64,000 bases of DNA from Aplectana chamaeleonis (Eukaryota > Nematoda > Chromadorea > Rhabditida > Cosmocercidae), in NCBI GenBank assembly GCA_029168955.1, contig JAPDOI010001174.1, forward strand, positions 1 through 64,000. The letters are read 5' to 3'. Of this stretch, positions 1 to 11,800 are shown one piece after another; position 1 is the stretch's first letter; each line of letters starts with the position of its first letter. The translations under genes and the position numbers were made by a program. The notes beneath the pieces were generated by a model. That model ran no database searches, had not been told where the DNA came from, and worked only from the letters and a program-made list of their open reading frames with translations.

Positions 1-399
1 CCAGAGTGGCGGTGGATGTCTATTTTACCTTTTTCCATTCATCTAGCAACGCTGTGTCGCAGGACTCATCGGCCGAATGACCTCTTTCAAGGCCTCCCTG
101 TCAAAGGCGGCTGTTGCCACCTCGTCGCTCTGCTCCTCCACTCCGACCCATGCAACCCCTACAGAGACTTCTCGGCCACAGTTCTGGAGTTGGTTTGAAA
201 TTTCACTAATGTGCTATAAATAGCTGATGTTGAGCCATCGTTACCTTGAGTACCGTTAAGCCCTAGCTTCTAAATGTTCGATTTTGCAAAATTACAGTTT
301 GGTTTTTCCTGCCAGATTTCAGCATAAAGTCGAGAACATTTTTATCAAACCTTGAGAGGTGGTCATCCCAACGTTGCAAAATCGGTTTCCAGCCAAGTG

Positions 400-2262
400 G
401 GCGGTTGAACGTCAACGTTAGTGCGCTGGTCCTTTTGAAGCGCCATAGTCAAGCGAGAGAGAATAGCAGCTGGCCAGGCACGAGGGACTGATCCAGACGC
501 GAAAATGATACTCTTGATACTCTCTGAACCCTTTCTTCCCACTTGCCTGGTTTGGGGTTTGCTCCCTGGTTTTCATTATGCCCCTTCCCGAGCCTCTCTC
601 TCTTTGTGCTGTAGTACCCATCCTTACGATAGTTCTCTTAGCCAAAGTAGGTTTTTTGCTGGTAGGACTTCTGAGTGAAACCTTTGCTTTGAACACTGCT
701 TCGCGATGTTTTCCCCTAACGATTTGCACGCATTGTCAAATATTAGCGTTCAATTCTCATCGCAGCATCCTTGATATTTATCATATGCTAGCTTTCGAAT
801 CTACCCTCCATGGCTGCAACAAATGATATGATTCCTCCCAGTCAACCAATTGCTGCATACAGATGATGCGCTCTCATACAGAAGCCAAGGCAGACCCCTC
901 AACTCTGGGTGTGCGGTCTTTGTTAGCTTCTCCAGGATTCCACGCAAAAATCTGCCACTGATTGACTTTGGCCTTTTTCAACCTTTGCAGTTGCCCTATC
1001 GCTACTATCGCTAAATTCCGGGACTCTGCTTTACTCAGCTGCGCCATCTCGCTTGATCATTTTTTCGGGTAGTGACGTCGTTTTGTGCTTGGAAAGCGTC
1101 TCGAACTGCGACTTCGCTCTACCAGAAAGTTTCGCGCCTTGAAAAGCGCACATAGTTCTGCGTCACGCTCCAGGGTTATCTCTCAGGTACTTCAACTCAA
1201 AAGCTTTCACGAAAAGTTTTTGAATAGAGTAGTCACTTATCCTTCCCCGAATAAGACTTTACCTCTGGCAACAGAAACATATTTCAGGTGTTACCCAACA
1301 TATCTGGGTGGGCCTGTGATGACCGCGCACTTTACTTCCTGAGGAGAGATGTCCTAGAAACCCTAGTTTCCCTACTAGTATCTCGTTCGCGGGCACTTTC
1401 CCTATTCCTTTCGCGGGTACTATCCCTATCTCTGGAACTTTCTGAAGGGAACTCATTACCTGCTCGGTTTCCACTTGCCTTGTTCTGCACCGTGACGAGC
1501 AGGAACTCCTGGCAATTGACGCCCTCGAGCTCGCATGCGCTCTCCCACCAGTCTGCAAAATTTGATATGTTCTATCAACCCACATCATCATTGCGTGAAC
1601 CTCTCATTGGCATACCACTGGCTCTGCTACCTCTTCAACGTCCATCCTCTGGGCCTCACGAGGATTTTGAGCTGCCATCAGCCTGCGGATCTGCTCGTCT
1701 TTTTCCGCTCACCAATTTCTAACCTCCAACTGCCGGTTTCTTCCTGCTCCTTTGCCAGTTTCTTCCAACATCGCCTGAAATTGTGTATTTTTCATTTTGC
1801 ATTTTCATGGCTTCTGTAGCGCTTTATTTTGGCCTGCACATAGACTCAGCCCAACTCGACGGCTTCATCGGTCGCCTGCTGTACAACATCCTCTATCTCC
1901 TTCCTTTTCTCATGTTCCCAAGCTTCAAATGCTTTTGCCACTTGGAACAAGATACAGGGGACCTGGATGTTTTAACAAGCCTTGCAGCTTTTTCACAAAC
2001 CTTGATCTCGTCGTCAGATTCCAGCACGACGTCTTCCAAGGTAACATCACTCAGCCTCTTCTCCATCGAGGCGCGCTGCTCGACGCTTTATCTGACATCT
2101 GGGAAATACACTCTTCCAGACTTAAGGCTAACACAGCACTTGCGCTTTTCAAGTCAAACCGCAATGCCCTTACGGTTATTCGTTCCTGTTTTCCAGCTTC
2201 GTTCAACCTCACAGCGATTTTTTCGTCTGCTCGGTTTTGAAAACAGGAACCACCGTAACTAA
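400..2262 (-). pseudogene. Decayed LTR-retrotransposon gag-like region
   Basis: Read on the minus strand, this stretch gives broken pieces of one long protein in shifting frames. From about 2240 to 1600 they are charged, coiled-coil-like, with segments such as VAKAFEAWEHEKRKE. A segment WWESACELEG follows near 1540, then an Arg/Ser/Glu-rich tract (1370-1450), LPEVKSYSGK near 1270, KLSGRAKSQFETLSKHK near 1100, and AESRNLAIVAIGQLQRLKK then QSVADFCVE between 1030 and 900. The order (coiled coil, gag core, 'GRAKSQFETL', 'QSVADFCVE') resembles Gag polyproteins of nematode LTR elements, but I cannot say whether BEL/Pao or Gypsy. Several frameshifts and stops show it is dead. No LTR, protease or reverse transcriptase was recognised. 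The element may continue off the left edge. Confidence 0.5.
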
Positions 2263-4050
2263 TCAGAGTGCTGTTCCCCGAAGGTCACTTGCACACTATT
2301 GTTACTGCGGAGACAGTTCACTCCGATTAGAAGGCTAACTGTTCGAGGGAAGAAAGAAGAGGGTAGAGAGAGGCGGCTAGAGAAATGTCTAAATGCAAAA
2401 AAAAAAAAAAAAATAAAAATAAATAAGCTCCACTCGGACTGAAGCAGAAACAAAAGGGAAATAAGGCTGGCTTTTATTTAAGTTATTTTGTGGTGTGTGT
2501 ATTGCGATTTCCGTTTGCACCCCAGTTACCCCTTTTGCTACACACTAACAGACAAGAATTTAAATAAAAGAATTTATTACTAAAAAATAAAACACAAAAT
2601 TATGCACAAAAATTTTGCACACAAAAAACAACGAAGCACTTCACGTGCCCGAGTGCAGAACCTACGGTTTATGAGCGGGGGCCGGCGGAGAGGGACGTGC
2701 GTCCTCAGGTCGAGACGAATCCAGAATATCATGGAATCTCCAGAAGTTCCCATCTGGAGTTAGATGTGCAGGTCAGCTGCCTATCCACTCGCCCGCGATG
2801 CGCGGCGTAAATTCAAAAATCGGGGTTTGCTAAGATCAAATCGATTCCAACGTCATACGCGCATGGCTGATCATGCGAATTTGCCTTCGCTGCTTTCAAT
2901 TTTTTTCTGCTTTTTCCTTCACACTATCCAACACCTCTCGGTTTCTGAAAACCGTACACGAGCTCAAATCATTTTGGACCTTGAGGCGGAAATTCGATTG
3001 ATCGGATCATTCAAAAATATTCGGTTCTCACTATATACCGCTAGCCCCCTCCTGCAGGAAGCATGCAAAGCGTAGGTCAGATCTGCCAAAACGACTAAGT
3101 GTCGTTAGTATCTTTTAATGGCTCAATAGTAAATTGCGCAGTATCCCGCTCCGAGCTGCAGGTTCCAAGAAGTTACAAGCCTAAAAAGCTGATTTTTTGT
3201 GCTTTTTGTACGCCGCTTCCTAAAAAGCGTTAGTCTTCGAAAAAATCTGGAAACGGACCTCATAAATGTGATCAGCGACCAAAACTACCCTGAGGCTCCC
3301 GTCCATACGTGCCGAGAGCGTGCGATTACGCAAAACCGATGGTCATCGTGCCGGCTTTCACGATTCGCTAGCCGCTCACAGGCGCACCTTCTCGCGCGCC
3401 CTCACTCGCTCGCTGTCGCACGCTTACGCCAGCACCAAGGAGCAGGCAGCAAGTTTCAAGCTTACTGCTCCATCACTAAAACAGGTGACACTAAACCTGT
3501 AGCAAAACTTCTGCCCTTTGTTTTTCAGTAATCCCACCACGGAAGTCAGAAAACCACGGGAAATCATCAGCTGCCGTTCGCGACGACTTCAGAGCGATTG
3601 ATCATCCGATCAAACGTTTTCAATCGAATCAACACGAGGTTGAGGGTGTTTGCCTATGTTAATATGCGGGCAGCGATGAGGAGCGTTGAGAGGCGCACAA
3701 CAGCCGGAACGCCCGTTCTTGGCACGTATGGACGCTGCCTGAGCAAAGTTAGGGTGAAGGCACATTTTCCATACTCTGTCCAGACTGACTGCGTTTTGGA
3801 CTTGTGCGGATTTTCGGTTGGGCGTTTATTTCTACCAATTGAGGTCTCTGGAAGCGCTTTAGAAAAATTGTCCAGATTTGACTTAAAATTCTCCCAGGGA
3901 GGTTTTTCGGGGCGCTGATCACGAGATCATGTGGTTTTACATTAGTCGATTTTCCAAAGTTTTCAGCTAATTTCTGTCTCGACCGGGGAAATTTTCGAGG
4001 GAAAAACGTCACTTTCGAGATTTCCGGAGTTCTACGATAGATATGTCTCA
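2263..4050. other. Stretch without a recognised gene
   Basis: An A-rich run lies at 2397-2425, where A stretches are broken by single Ts. An AT-rich tract follows at 2540-2630, then a GC-rich patch at 2640-2810. A plus-strand open stretch at 3320-3502 is rich in Ser, Arg and Ala and has no recognisable family. Nothing here supports a gene. Confidence 0.4.
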
Positions 4051-4056
4051 AAATCA

Positions 4057-4345
4057 TTCTCTGATGGTGATTTGGAGTGCTTAACACGAATTTGGAGTCC
4101 GTTTATCGATTTTTTGCAGATTACGGTAGATTACGGTGGGTATACGGTAGTTTGGTCAAAATCTCAGATTTGACTCAAAATTAGTATACGGGGGTTATTC
4201 GGGGTGGAGAATACGAATTTAACGTCCGTTTGTCAATTTTCAGAATACTAGGTGGGTTTTGCCCCCTAAATGACATGTTACCTACCGTAACCTACAGTAA
4301 ACCTCGAAACTTCGACAAATGGACTCCAGATTCGTGTTCACTACC
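4057..4345. repeat. Dispersed repeat of the 'CTGAACACGAA / TACGGTA' type
   Basis: This shows paired phrases such as 'gtgcttaacacgaatttgg', 'tccgtttatcgatttt', repeats of TACGGTAG and the inverse 'attcgtgttcactaccc' at the far end. Similar diverged copies recur near 22.6, 29.15, 30.8, 31.25, 38.2, 39.1, 44.6, 44.9, 55.0, 60.5, 61.4 and 61.7 kb, in both orientations. Confidence 0.65.
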
Positions 4346-4679
4346 CTAGATTATCCCTACATACAACTTTTGAGCTGAATCCGAGAAAATTTTTTGAAAC
4401 TCAAAAAAATGACTGAAGCCCTTGCCTTTTCGCGAGGCTTGGAAAATGCTCATAACTTTTTAGAACCTGTAGCTCGGGGCCGGGTTTTGCGCATTTCTAC
4501 TACTGAGCCAGAAGAGATGCTAGCGAATCGTAATCAGCACTTCAAAGAGTTCCTCTGGGCAAGGTTCAGTATATTCTGGGACTCCGCTTTTTCTATCGTA
4601 CCGCAATTAATGCATAAACCTCGAATATTTTCGGCTCGATTACACATAATGGGGGACGCGAAGAACAATTTTGCATTCA

Positions 4680-4795
4680 CGTCAGAATTTCTCCCGGCCA
4701 GGAGTTCCAACCAGGGCTGGGCACACTTCCCGGCTTGGCGAATCTGAATACGCACCCCCCTTAGCTCGCTAATGTTTAGGCACCCCCTTATGGAA
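4680..4795 (-). repeat. One arm of a dispersed inverted pair (other arm at 6822-6945)
   Basis: Read on the minus strand it shares 'gtgcccagccctggttgg' and the phrase around 'taggcacccccttatgg' with the plus-strand copy near 6822-6945. The two copies are 2 kb apart in opposite orientation. Function unknown. Confidence 0.5.
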
Positions 4796-5210
4796 AGGGA
4801 ATCACCGAAATTGGCTTGTTTTCCGAATAGTTGAACAGCCATGATCTTAAAGACTCCTGATTTTGATGAACAGGAATATAAAAAAAGCACTGAATAGAGA
4901 ATATTGCGAAAATGGCAACAAAAAAGGTAGTGTAATTTGTGAACTTCAAAACAACCCCATGAGGAAAATTTGTTAGTAAGACGGTAAGTTGTGGCAAAGA
5001 TAAAACATTTTTCAATACAAAACAATTGAACAATTACCAACAACAGAACTACTACTATTGCAATAATTAATGCTCCTGTCGAATGTTTTCATAAACCCTA
5101 TGAAGGGATTAAGATTAAAAATTCCTTGTGTTTATCGTTCTGATGTGGAAATCAGAACTATTTTGTGTTGTGGAACAATGTTAGAGATTCATGTGATTCG
5201 TAGGAAGTAG

Positions 5211-6122
5211 AAAACCCCAGTTTTACCCTCCTAGAATGCGCCGCAATCCTTAAATCAGCTTGCCGTACGATACCACACAGTGTTGTGTACACGCAGCCCC
5301 CACAGCGCACACGGGAATGGACGCGCACACAATATTAATAAAAAAGTGTATTTTATTACAGAACCGGGAGGAGAAAAGGATAGGAACTGAAGGAAATGGA
5401 AGATGGTAAAGGTAGCCTATTCACTGGATGCTTCCATTTTAGAAATTTAATGTAATTAAACAAAGTTAGAGGCGGGTGTAAATATTTAGCCGTGACAAGG
5501 TTCATTCAAAGCAGAACCTAGTTGATCAAAAACCTAGCATTAAACTGAGAGCAAGGAGAACATTGTATGAGAAAGAGAGGAGAATCTGGCAAACATTTTG
5601 AAGCATCAATGGGACCGGTTTTCAATTGTGATTTAAAGGTTGGATACCTTAAATCTCGTCGCGGTTTTACCTCGAAAACCGGGACAAAAACCAGGACGAG
5701 GTTTAAGGTCCTTATATCACATCAAATATCAAACTTATTGAAACCAAGGTGTTTGCCAGAATCTCCTCTTTCTTTCAATGCTCTTACTTTTTATGTATTC
5801 AATGCTGTTTTCTATTCAACAGAGTTTATTTGAATGAACCTTGTCGAATCCAAAAAAAACTCACCCGCTCCAACTTAGTTTATTTACATTAGATTTCTAT
5901 AATGGTTACATTAAAAGTATCGTACCCTCTGCCTCCTTCCATTTACTCCAGTTTCAGCCCTTTTCTCCTTCCCGTTCTGTAATAAATTACATTTATATTA
6001 ATATTGTGTGTCGCGTCACTCCAGTGTGCGCTGTGTTGCTGCGGACAAGCACCAGATCGCACTGGCGAGCCGAATTTCAAGGGATTGGCGGCACTCCAGA
6101 CTGGCTACAACTCGGGGTTTTT
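5211..6122. mobile_element. Foldback (long inverted repeat) element, ~0.9 kb
   Basis: The two halves are imperfect reverse complements over nearly the whole length. The left arm runs from 'aaaaccccagttttaccctcc' through the 'acacagcgcacac'-type segment to the AT-rich part. The right arm runs back through 'gtgtgcgctgtgttgctgcgg' to 'ctacaactcggggttttta'. The centre lies near 5670. It has no coding capacity, so this is probably a non-autonomous foldback transposon. No clear target duplication was found. Confidence 0.7.
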
Positions 6123-6821
6123 ATAGTTCCAAAGCCCTAATTCAGTGCACTTGTGCTCTGCAGGGTACTGATAGCTTAGTTTTTTTTTTTTTGCCATGAT
6201 GAGAGACATGGTACTTCCTCAAGGAGGAGGACACGATCATTAACTTCTCTCACAAGACCTTGCAAAGTCCTCAATTTTCACAATCGGTTCTCTTCATAAG
6301 TCACATTCTCTCATGAGCTAAAAATTAGTTGGCTAGTCGTGATACTAAATGTGCTACCTGTAATTTTCAATCTGTACTAATACAACCAGTTCGCTGATTC
6401 TTTTTTTTAACAGGAGACGTGAACGATAGCGCTTTCTGGAGCGCTCTTCTTTGTATCTTTGCTCTCGAATCTAGTTTACCACCCGTGTAATAAATGAACG
6501 TTGCACCAGAGAGAAACATGACATCACACCAATCCTTACTTGCTACTAGATAACGGATTAGTGTTTATTTCTTTATCAAAGTAATCAAACAAATTATAGA
6601 TAATACCTAATTCATAGAGTTATTGAAAAGAAACCTCGACAGCAACTATTAATTTTATGCGAACGCAACCTGCATATATCTATCCATAATTTGAATTCTG
6701 TTAGTGTAGTGTTTTTTCGAAAGCGGAGAAGAAGAGTTGACAAATCGAAAAAAGAGCGTGTACTATTTTTTTCCGCTGAAATTCGGCAGAACAGGCACTT
6801 TGTTTTTATCTGGGTGTTCAG

Positions 6822-6945
6822 TTTAGGCACCCCCCTTTGCCCTCTCCGCAGCGTCCAATATGCACCCCTCTAAGGTCAACCGGGACGCGTGCCCAGCCAT
6901 GGTTCCAACCCCTTGGGAAACGTTTCGTACCCACTTAAGAATTTC
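6822..6945 (+). repeat. Second arm of the dispersed inverted pair (see 4680-4795)
   Basis: This shares 'gtttaggcacccccctttg' and 'cgtgcccagccatggttcc' with the minus-strand copy at 4680-4795. No coding signal. Confidence 0.5.
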
Positions 6946-7671
6946 TGAAAATCCCCCCAGTCGAGCAAAATTGTGACCTTTGCGCGAAAATTTTCTTCGC
7001 CCCCTCCCCTGATATTTGCCATTTTCCCATTTTTTCTCCCGAACTGGTTAAGCTTCACACAAATTGGCAATGTCCCAGCCTGTCCCCCACACAGCCGTTC
7101 GTGAGATAACGCGCTCCAACCCACCTCGTAGCCACACAATCTTTTCGGGACCGCTTTAAACCTTTCAACTTTTAAACCTTTACCTTTGGAACTTCTGAGC
7201 ATTTTCATTGTTTTTATTACCGCTTTGTTATTGTGTTTTATGTGAGGAACTTTAGCTTATAAGGAACTGGACTTTATTCTGTACGCAATGGTAGGGTTTA
7301 GCCGTTTTTAGGGCTGTGAACTATTTCCGTTAATTATTTTCTGAAAATTCCAATTTGTTGAAAAAGTTCGAGTGAAGATTTGAGAGACTGCTTCCATCCT
7401 TTGTTTTCCGCTATTTTGGAAAAGTTTAGCGCGGAGCTTTTTATATCACGTCATTATAGTGCCCGACCCTTTTGGTCTTTTAAAAATGTTTTTTTTTTCT
7501 CTGGCGTGGCCCAAGTTTTTTGCTTTTTGTTCAATTGGAGAACAACTGCTTAGCCTTTCTTTCAATTGAAATCATTCTGGTTGACCAATTTTTCAAGTTT
7601 TAATGTCTAAGGTATAGCTGAGCCTATTTTAAATAGAAATAGTTTAGTTTAGTTACAAAGAAAACAGAACG

Positions 7672-8036
7672 AACTCCCGCCAGCACGCTTTTCAGCTCGC
7701 GCGTAGATCCACATCGAAGTCCAACGTGCTGCATTCCTTTGCATTTAGAGTCATCCCAATTTGGAACAAACTACCTTCAGAGATCGTTGAGGCCGCGCAT
7801 TTTCCGATTTTTAAAAGCGGGATATCGCGTTTCAACCTCAGGTCATTGCATGGGGTCGATGGCCGTGCTTCCTGCTAAAGCTTTAAATTCAGGGTGCTCT
7901 TATTCGTACGATTGTTTTCTTTGCCTACAGTTTTGTTTGCCTGCATGTCCTGGCTGACTTGTTTAAACTTACGTACATTTTGTATGTTTCTTTGTCGCCA
8001 GATAAAGCTATCGAATTGAATTCAATTGAACAATAG
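7672..8036 (+). mobile_element. 3' end of a CR1/L2-like LINE (reverse transcriptase C-terminus)
   Basis: An open frame from 7672 ends at TAA 7876-7878 and encodes a 68-residue tail containing HSFAFRVIPIWNKLPSEIV. The pattern 'R.xHSF..RVIPIWNKLP.EIV' followed by 'F....' is the usual C-terminal signature of CR1/L2/Jockey-type non-LTR polyproteins, just after the reverse transcriptase. An untranslated tail follows to about 8036, ending in a short 'aattgaattcaattgaac' repeat-like terminus in place of a poly(A). All upstream coding sequence is missing, which fits the 5' truncation typical of LINE insertions. It ends about 0.8 kb upstream of the cchl-1 start. Confidence 0.75.
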
Positions 8037-8154
8037 CACATATTGGAGGTCCTAAGGAAAATGTGGCGCACTAGTCAAAATTTTGCATAACCAGGGGTTT
8101 TAATAGATTCCTAAGTGTTTGCGAAACTTCTATTTTTCCAAGGGGTTGGAATCA

Positions 8155-8465
8155 GGATGAACGGAATCCCGATTTCCGATGGTGTTTGGCCTTCCGATTT
8201 CCGAGAAAAAGCCTGAAAATGCGGAAGAATTCGGAAATATTCATGAAATTAGACTTTTTCACAGTGTTCCTTATCAAATCCCTTGGTGGTTATTCCGGGC
8301 GCTAACTTTGAATTCGAGCTCCGTCTTCATTTTTCGCAAAGCCAGGGCTGCTTGTATTTATATACATGAAAATTGTTCAATAAAGAAGTTTTTTTGGTAG
8401 GGACAGCTACCAAGCGAGGGTCAAGAATTTCGCATTTCGACGAATTTTCTTTCGACCTCCCCCCA
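8155..8465 (+). mobile_element. Copy of the GGATGARCGGAA terminal-repeat family (partial)
   Basis: This starts 'aggatgaacggaatcccg' and shares a long body with 36600-37007 (+) and the complete copy at 40145-40545 (-). Shared phrases are 'agcctgaaaatgcggaag', 'atcaaatcccttggtgg', 'cgcaaagccagggct' and 'gttcaataaagaag'. It is non-coding. The right end is missing here. Confidence 0.65.
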
Positions 8466-8821
8466 TTAAGTGTAATCGAGTCGATAATGGAGCTGCGTTG
8501 GCAGAATAGTGTAGCTTTGTTTCATTTTTTGAATCCGGTGTTCGAAGAAATCGCGTAAACTCTGTTCAGGGGGTTGTTTTTGGTGCTGAACCGAAAATGA
8601 GGACTATTTGGAAGGTTGCGACGCGTGTAGGAGCAATCCCGTGTCTCGGATTTGACTGAAACCCTAAATAAACGAATGTTCCGACTTCATATTCGTGTCC
8701 AGCACCCCTGGCGACCTCCCTCTCCCTCACTCTGAAGTTTGGGATTGAATTCTTACCGATCTCCTGCGTCCGAAAATTGATTGGTGCTAATAGCATCCGT
8801 TTCTCATCTGATTTATGTTGT

Positions 8822-8842
8822 TTGCGCTCAGATTCTCGACGA
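8822..8842 (+). promoter_or_regulatory. Trans-splice (SL) acceptor of cchl-1
   Basis: A T-rich stretch ends in 'tttgcgctcag' with AG at 8830-8831. The start codon of cchl-1 follows 10 bases later. Nematode mRNAs commonly receive a spliced leader at such a site, giving a very short 5' UTR. An in-frame upstream ATG at 8815 lies before this acceptor, so it would be removed by trans-splicing. That is why I chose 8842 as the start. Confidence 0.55.
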
Positions 8843-11800
8843 TGGGTGCAGGGCAGTCATCGCAAGCCCAGGCGATACCCCCGGAGTGTCCCAAACATGC
8901 TGAACACGCGAATACAGCTATGACGGAAGGGGATCGTCTGAAGCATGCCCGACGAGCAATGGCTGCTGCAGGTACCTCTTTTTTAGATTTATTCTATAAA
9001 ATCTTTGTTTGCGCAGCCAGGGTACGGCATGAGTTGTGTACAAGGCCAATCTCGTTCAGACTTCGCTCCTCTTTAGGAGCAAATTTTTGGCGATTTGCTC
9101 AGACCCATCTCTTCTGAAACGTTTTTTGGTCAAACTTTTGGCTTACATGTTATGTAAATCGGAAGTTATAATCGATTTTTTTTTGTAAAAACGGATTATA
9201 AACAGTACACCCCCATTTAGAATAGGCCAATGTGTATGTCGGCGGAAATGAGACTCCCTCCACCCCTGCACAGCTCAGGCCCCCTGTGGATATCCAGACC
9301 CCGCGCCGCATCCTGTTCTCAACTGGCGGCTGATATTTTTTTCAAGGTGGTGGTCAGGGTGAGTGCCCCAACGCTGATGGTAAAGCCGCTCAACAGAGAG
9401 CTGCTACCGAGGAAGGCTGTGGGGGATGTCCCGTTGGTCGCGAAGACATTAATCCGATGAATAATGTGAGTATTGTCATCCTGTTGTTCCTAATAACACC
9501 GAAATTTGAACAGCTTTTCTATGATTATTATTTTCTTAGGAAGCCGAACACCCGAATCAGAAGCCAGCACCTGATCAGCCATTTCCACTAAATTTGACCA
9601 GGGAGAAGTCCACTATTCCTAGGGTGAGAAACTGCGCTTTACCTTGTCCTCGACAGTTCAATTTTCTGATTCTATTCCATTAAGGCTGGGACGAATGACA
9701 CCTGGACGTATCCAAGCCCGCAAATGTTCTGGAATGCCATGCTGAAGTTCGTGTTTTCATATCTCCTTTTTTTCTCACCTGAAATTTCTTTAGCCCAATC
9801 TTCGTTTGGGGGTTACTTCTTGTTCAAAACACGTACATGGGGTCCGTTTTCAATTTTTGGGATGGGTTTAAGTGGGATTGTGGAATTCCGCAACGGGAGG
9901 GGTGAGTGGAGGGGCCGCAAAATCTTTTGCTTGAAAATGAAGGTTATGTGTTATCGTGGAAATTTCGATTCAAAAATCGAAATTTGGTGAAGATATCCCA
10001 GAAAATCTCGATATTTTTGGTCACCAAAAGGAAGGATCGTAGCATTGCTCAGGTTTTAGACGCTTAAGCCCTACTACTGAACGAGTTATCGGCGTCTGAC
10101 AGTTTTAGTAAGTATTTGACAGAATCAAATATGAACTGCCGAGAAATCGCGCCTCTGGGGGGGGCGTCTTAAAAATTTTGGATTTTGGGAAAAAGCGGTA
10201 AAACGGTATGCAATCTCACAGCTTTTCTAACGACCTTCATTGTTTGCTACTCTCGCAAAACTAAGAATTTCTGAGCTTTGTCGCAAAGAATCGCTATGGG
10301 GAAGGCTTCAATAAAATCGGACTTTGACTTTGAAGCCGAATACCTACCTTCATTTTCAAGAAAAAGCTAAAACGGGCCTCATATCAGTTTTCAGCTCCTC
10401 AATTATATTTGTGCGGTGTTAAATACCCAATAATTTTAGTCTTCAAAATGTCCAGCATTCATGTTTCAGAAAGGGTTGGCGATGGCAGGCTGACCAATTG
10501 TCTGACAAGGATATGGAGAACATCATTCGTATTCATAATGCTAATAATGAGGAGGCTTGGCGAGAAGTTCTTAAGTGGGAGAATCTTCTCCACCCGTGAG
10601 TATATCGAATTTAGACCTTTTTCTCCGCATATTTTGGCCGGGCATGCAAGTCGCGGAGCGGTTGGCTATCTTTGAATATCATTATTGACCGTTATCTCTC
10701 GTTATTGGTAGATTATTCCGCTGTTTGCACCAACCGGCTGAAATCGTCGGAAAATTCCCTTTTTCAACATAGGGCCGTGTTGTGGGATATGGTTTCGAGA
10801 TTCTTCTCTGTAGTTGCCTCTTTTTCTGGGCTGTAATGTGGAACAGAAGGATGAGCTTCAAAAAGATGAATAGGCTCGGGAAGTTTCTTTCTTCGTAACT
10901 CATACGCCCACACGTCAGTTGACACGAAATGATTCACCGTACCTGCTTGCCCACGCAGTCCCCGTTTCTTCACGTCTGTATATGCGGCGTGCGGTCCTCT
11001 CGTGTCGACAGAATACGCCGATTGACGATCAATTCCGGGCCTATTGCACATTGTGGTGCATCACAACTGCAGAGTCAGGCGGGCGTTTCGCAGCCGGACA
11101 ACGGGGGGGGCACGTTAGAATTTTCAAACTTCGGAAATTTTTTTTCGGGGGACGTAAAAACTTCCGGCCAAAAAAAAACAAATAGTGTGGTAGAAAAAGA
11201 TAATGATGGAGAAAAAGCTTCTGACGAAGTTGAATAACGAAAGTTCTTACGAAGGGATTTCATGCAGATCGCATTAGGAAGAAAAATGTGAAAGGGAACA
11301 GTGCCAGCTCCATAACAGCAGAATTGAAGAACGTTTTGTACGTAACGATGTAGTCGCACTATTTTGGACTGCAGCCAAAGTTTTAGCTCATAAGGCGTAC
11401 TTTCAGGCGAGCTACATGCATTAATAGAGCCTATTAATGCTTTAACCCTTCACTTCGTAAATTGGACAACGTACTTTTCCCCCTAAAATTTAGATTTTTA
11501 TAAATTTAAAAGAAGATTCGGAATCTTCGTGAAATTCTCTGCAAATTGAGAACAAAAAGGAACTGAGGACAACCCTCCCATAACCTCAAAATTATGGAGA
11601 AAATCTCCGAAAACTCGCTCTCACGTTGTCCCATACCGTTGTTCAGATCCGTGCCTTCGGTCAAATTTGAACAACGCAGGTTTTTTCAATGACAGACCTG
11701 AGATCTCGAAGGTTTTATTTTCGTCCTAGGCCTATCCTCTACAAATTGCGGTAAGATCGCCTGGACACCCCGCAACCTAAGGTATTTAAGAGCAATGTTG

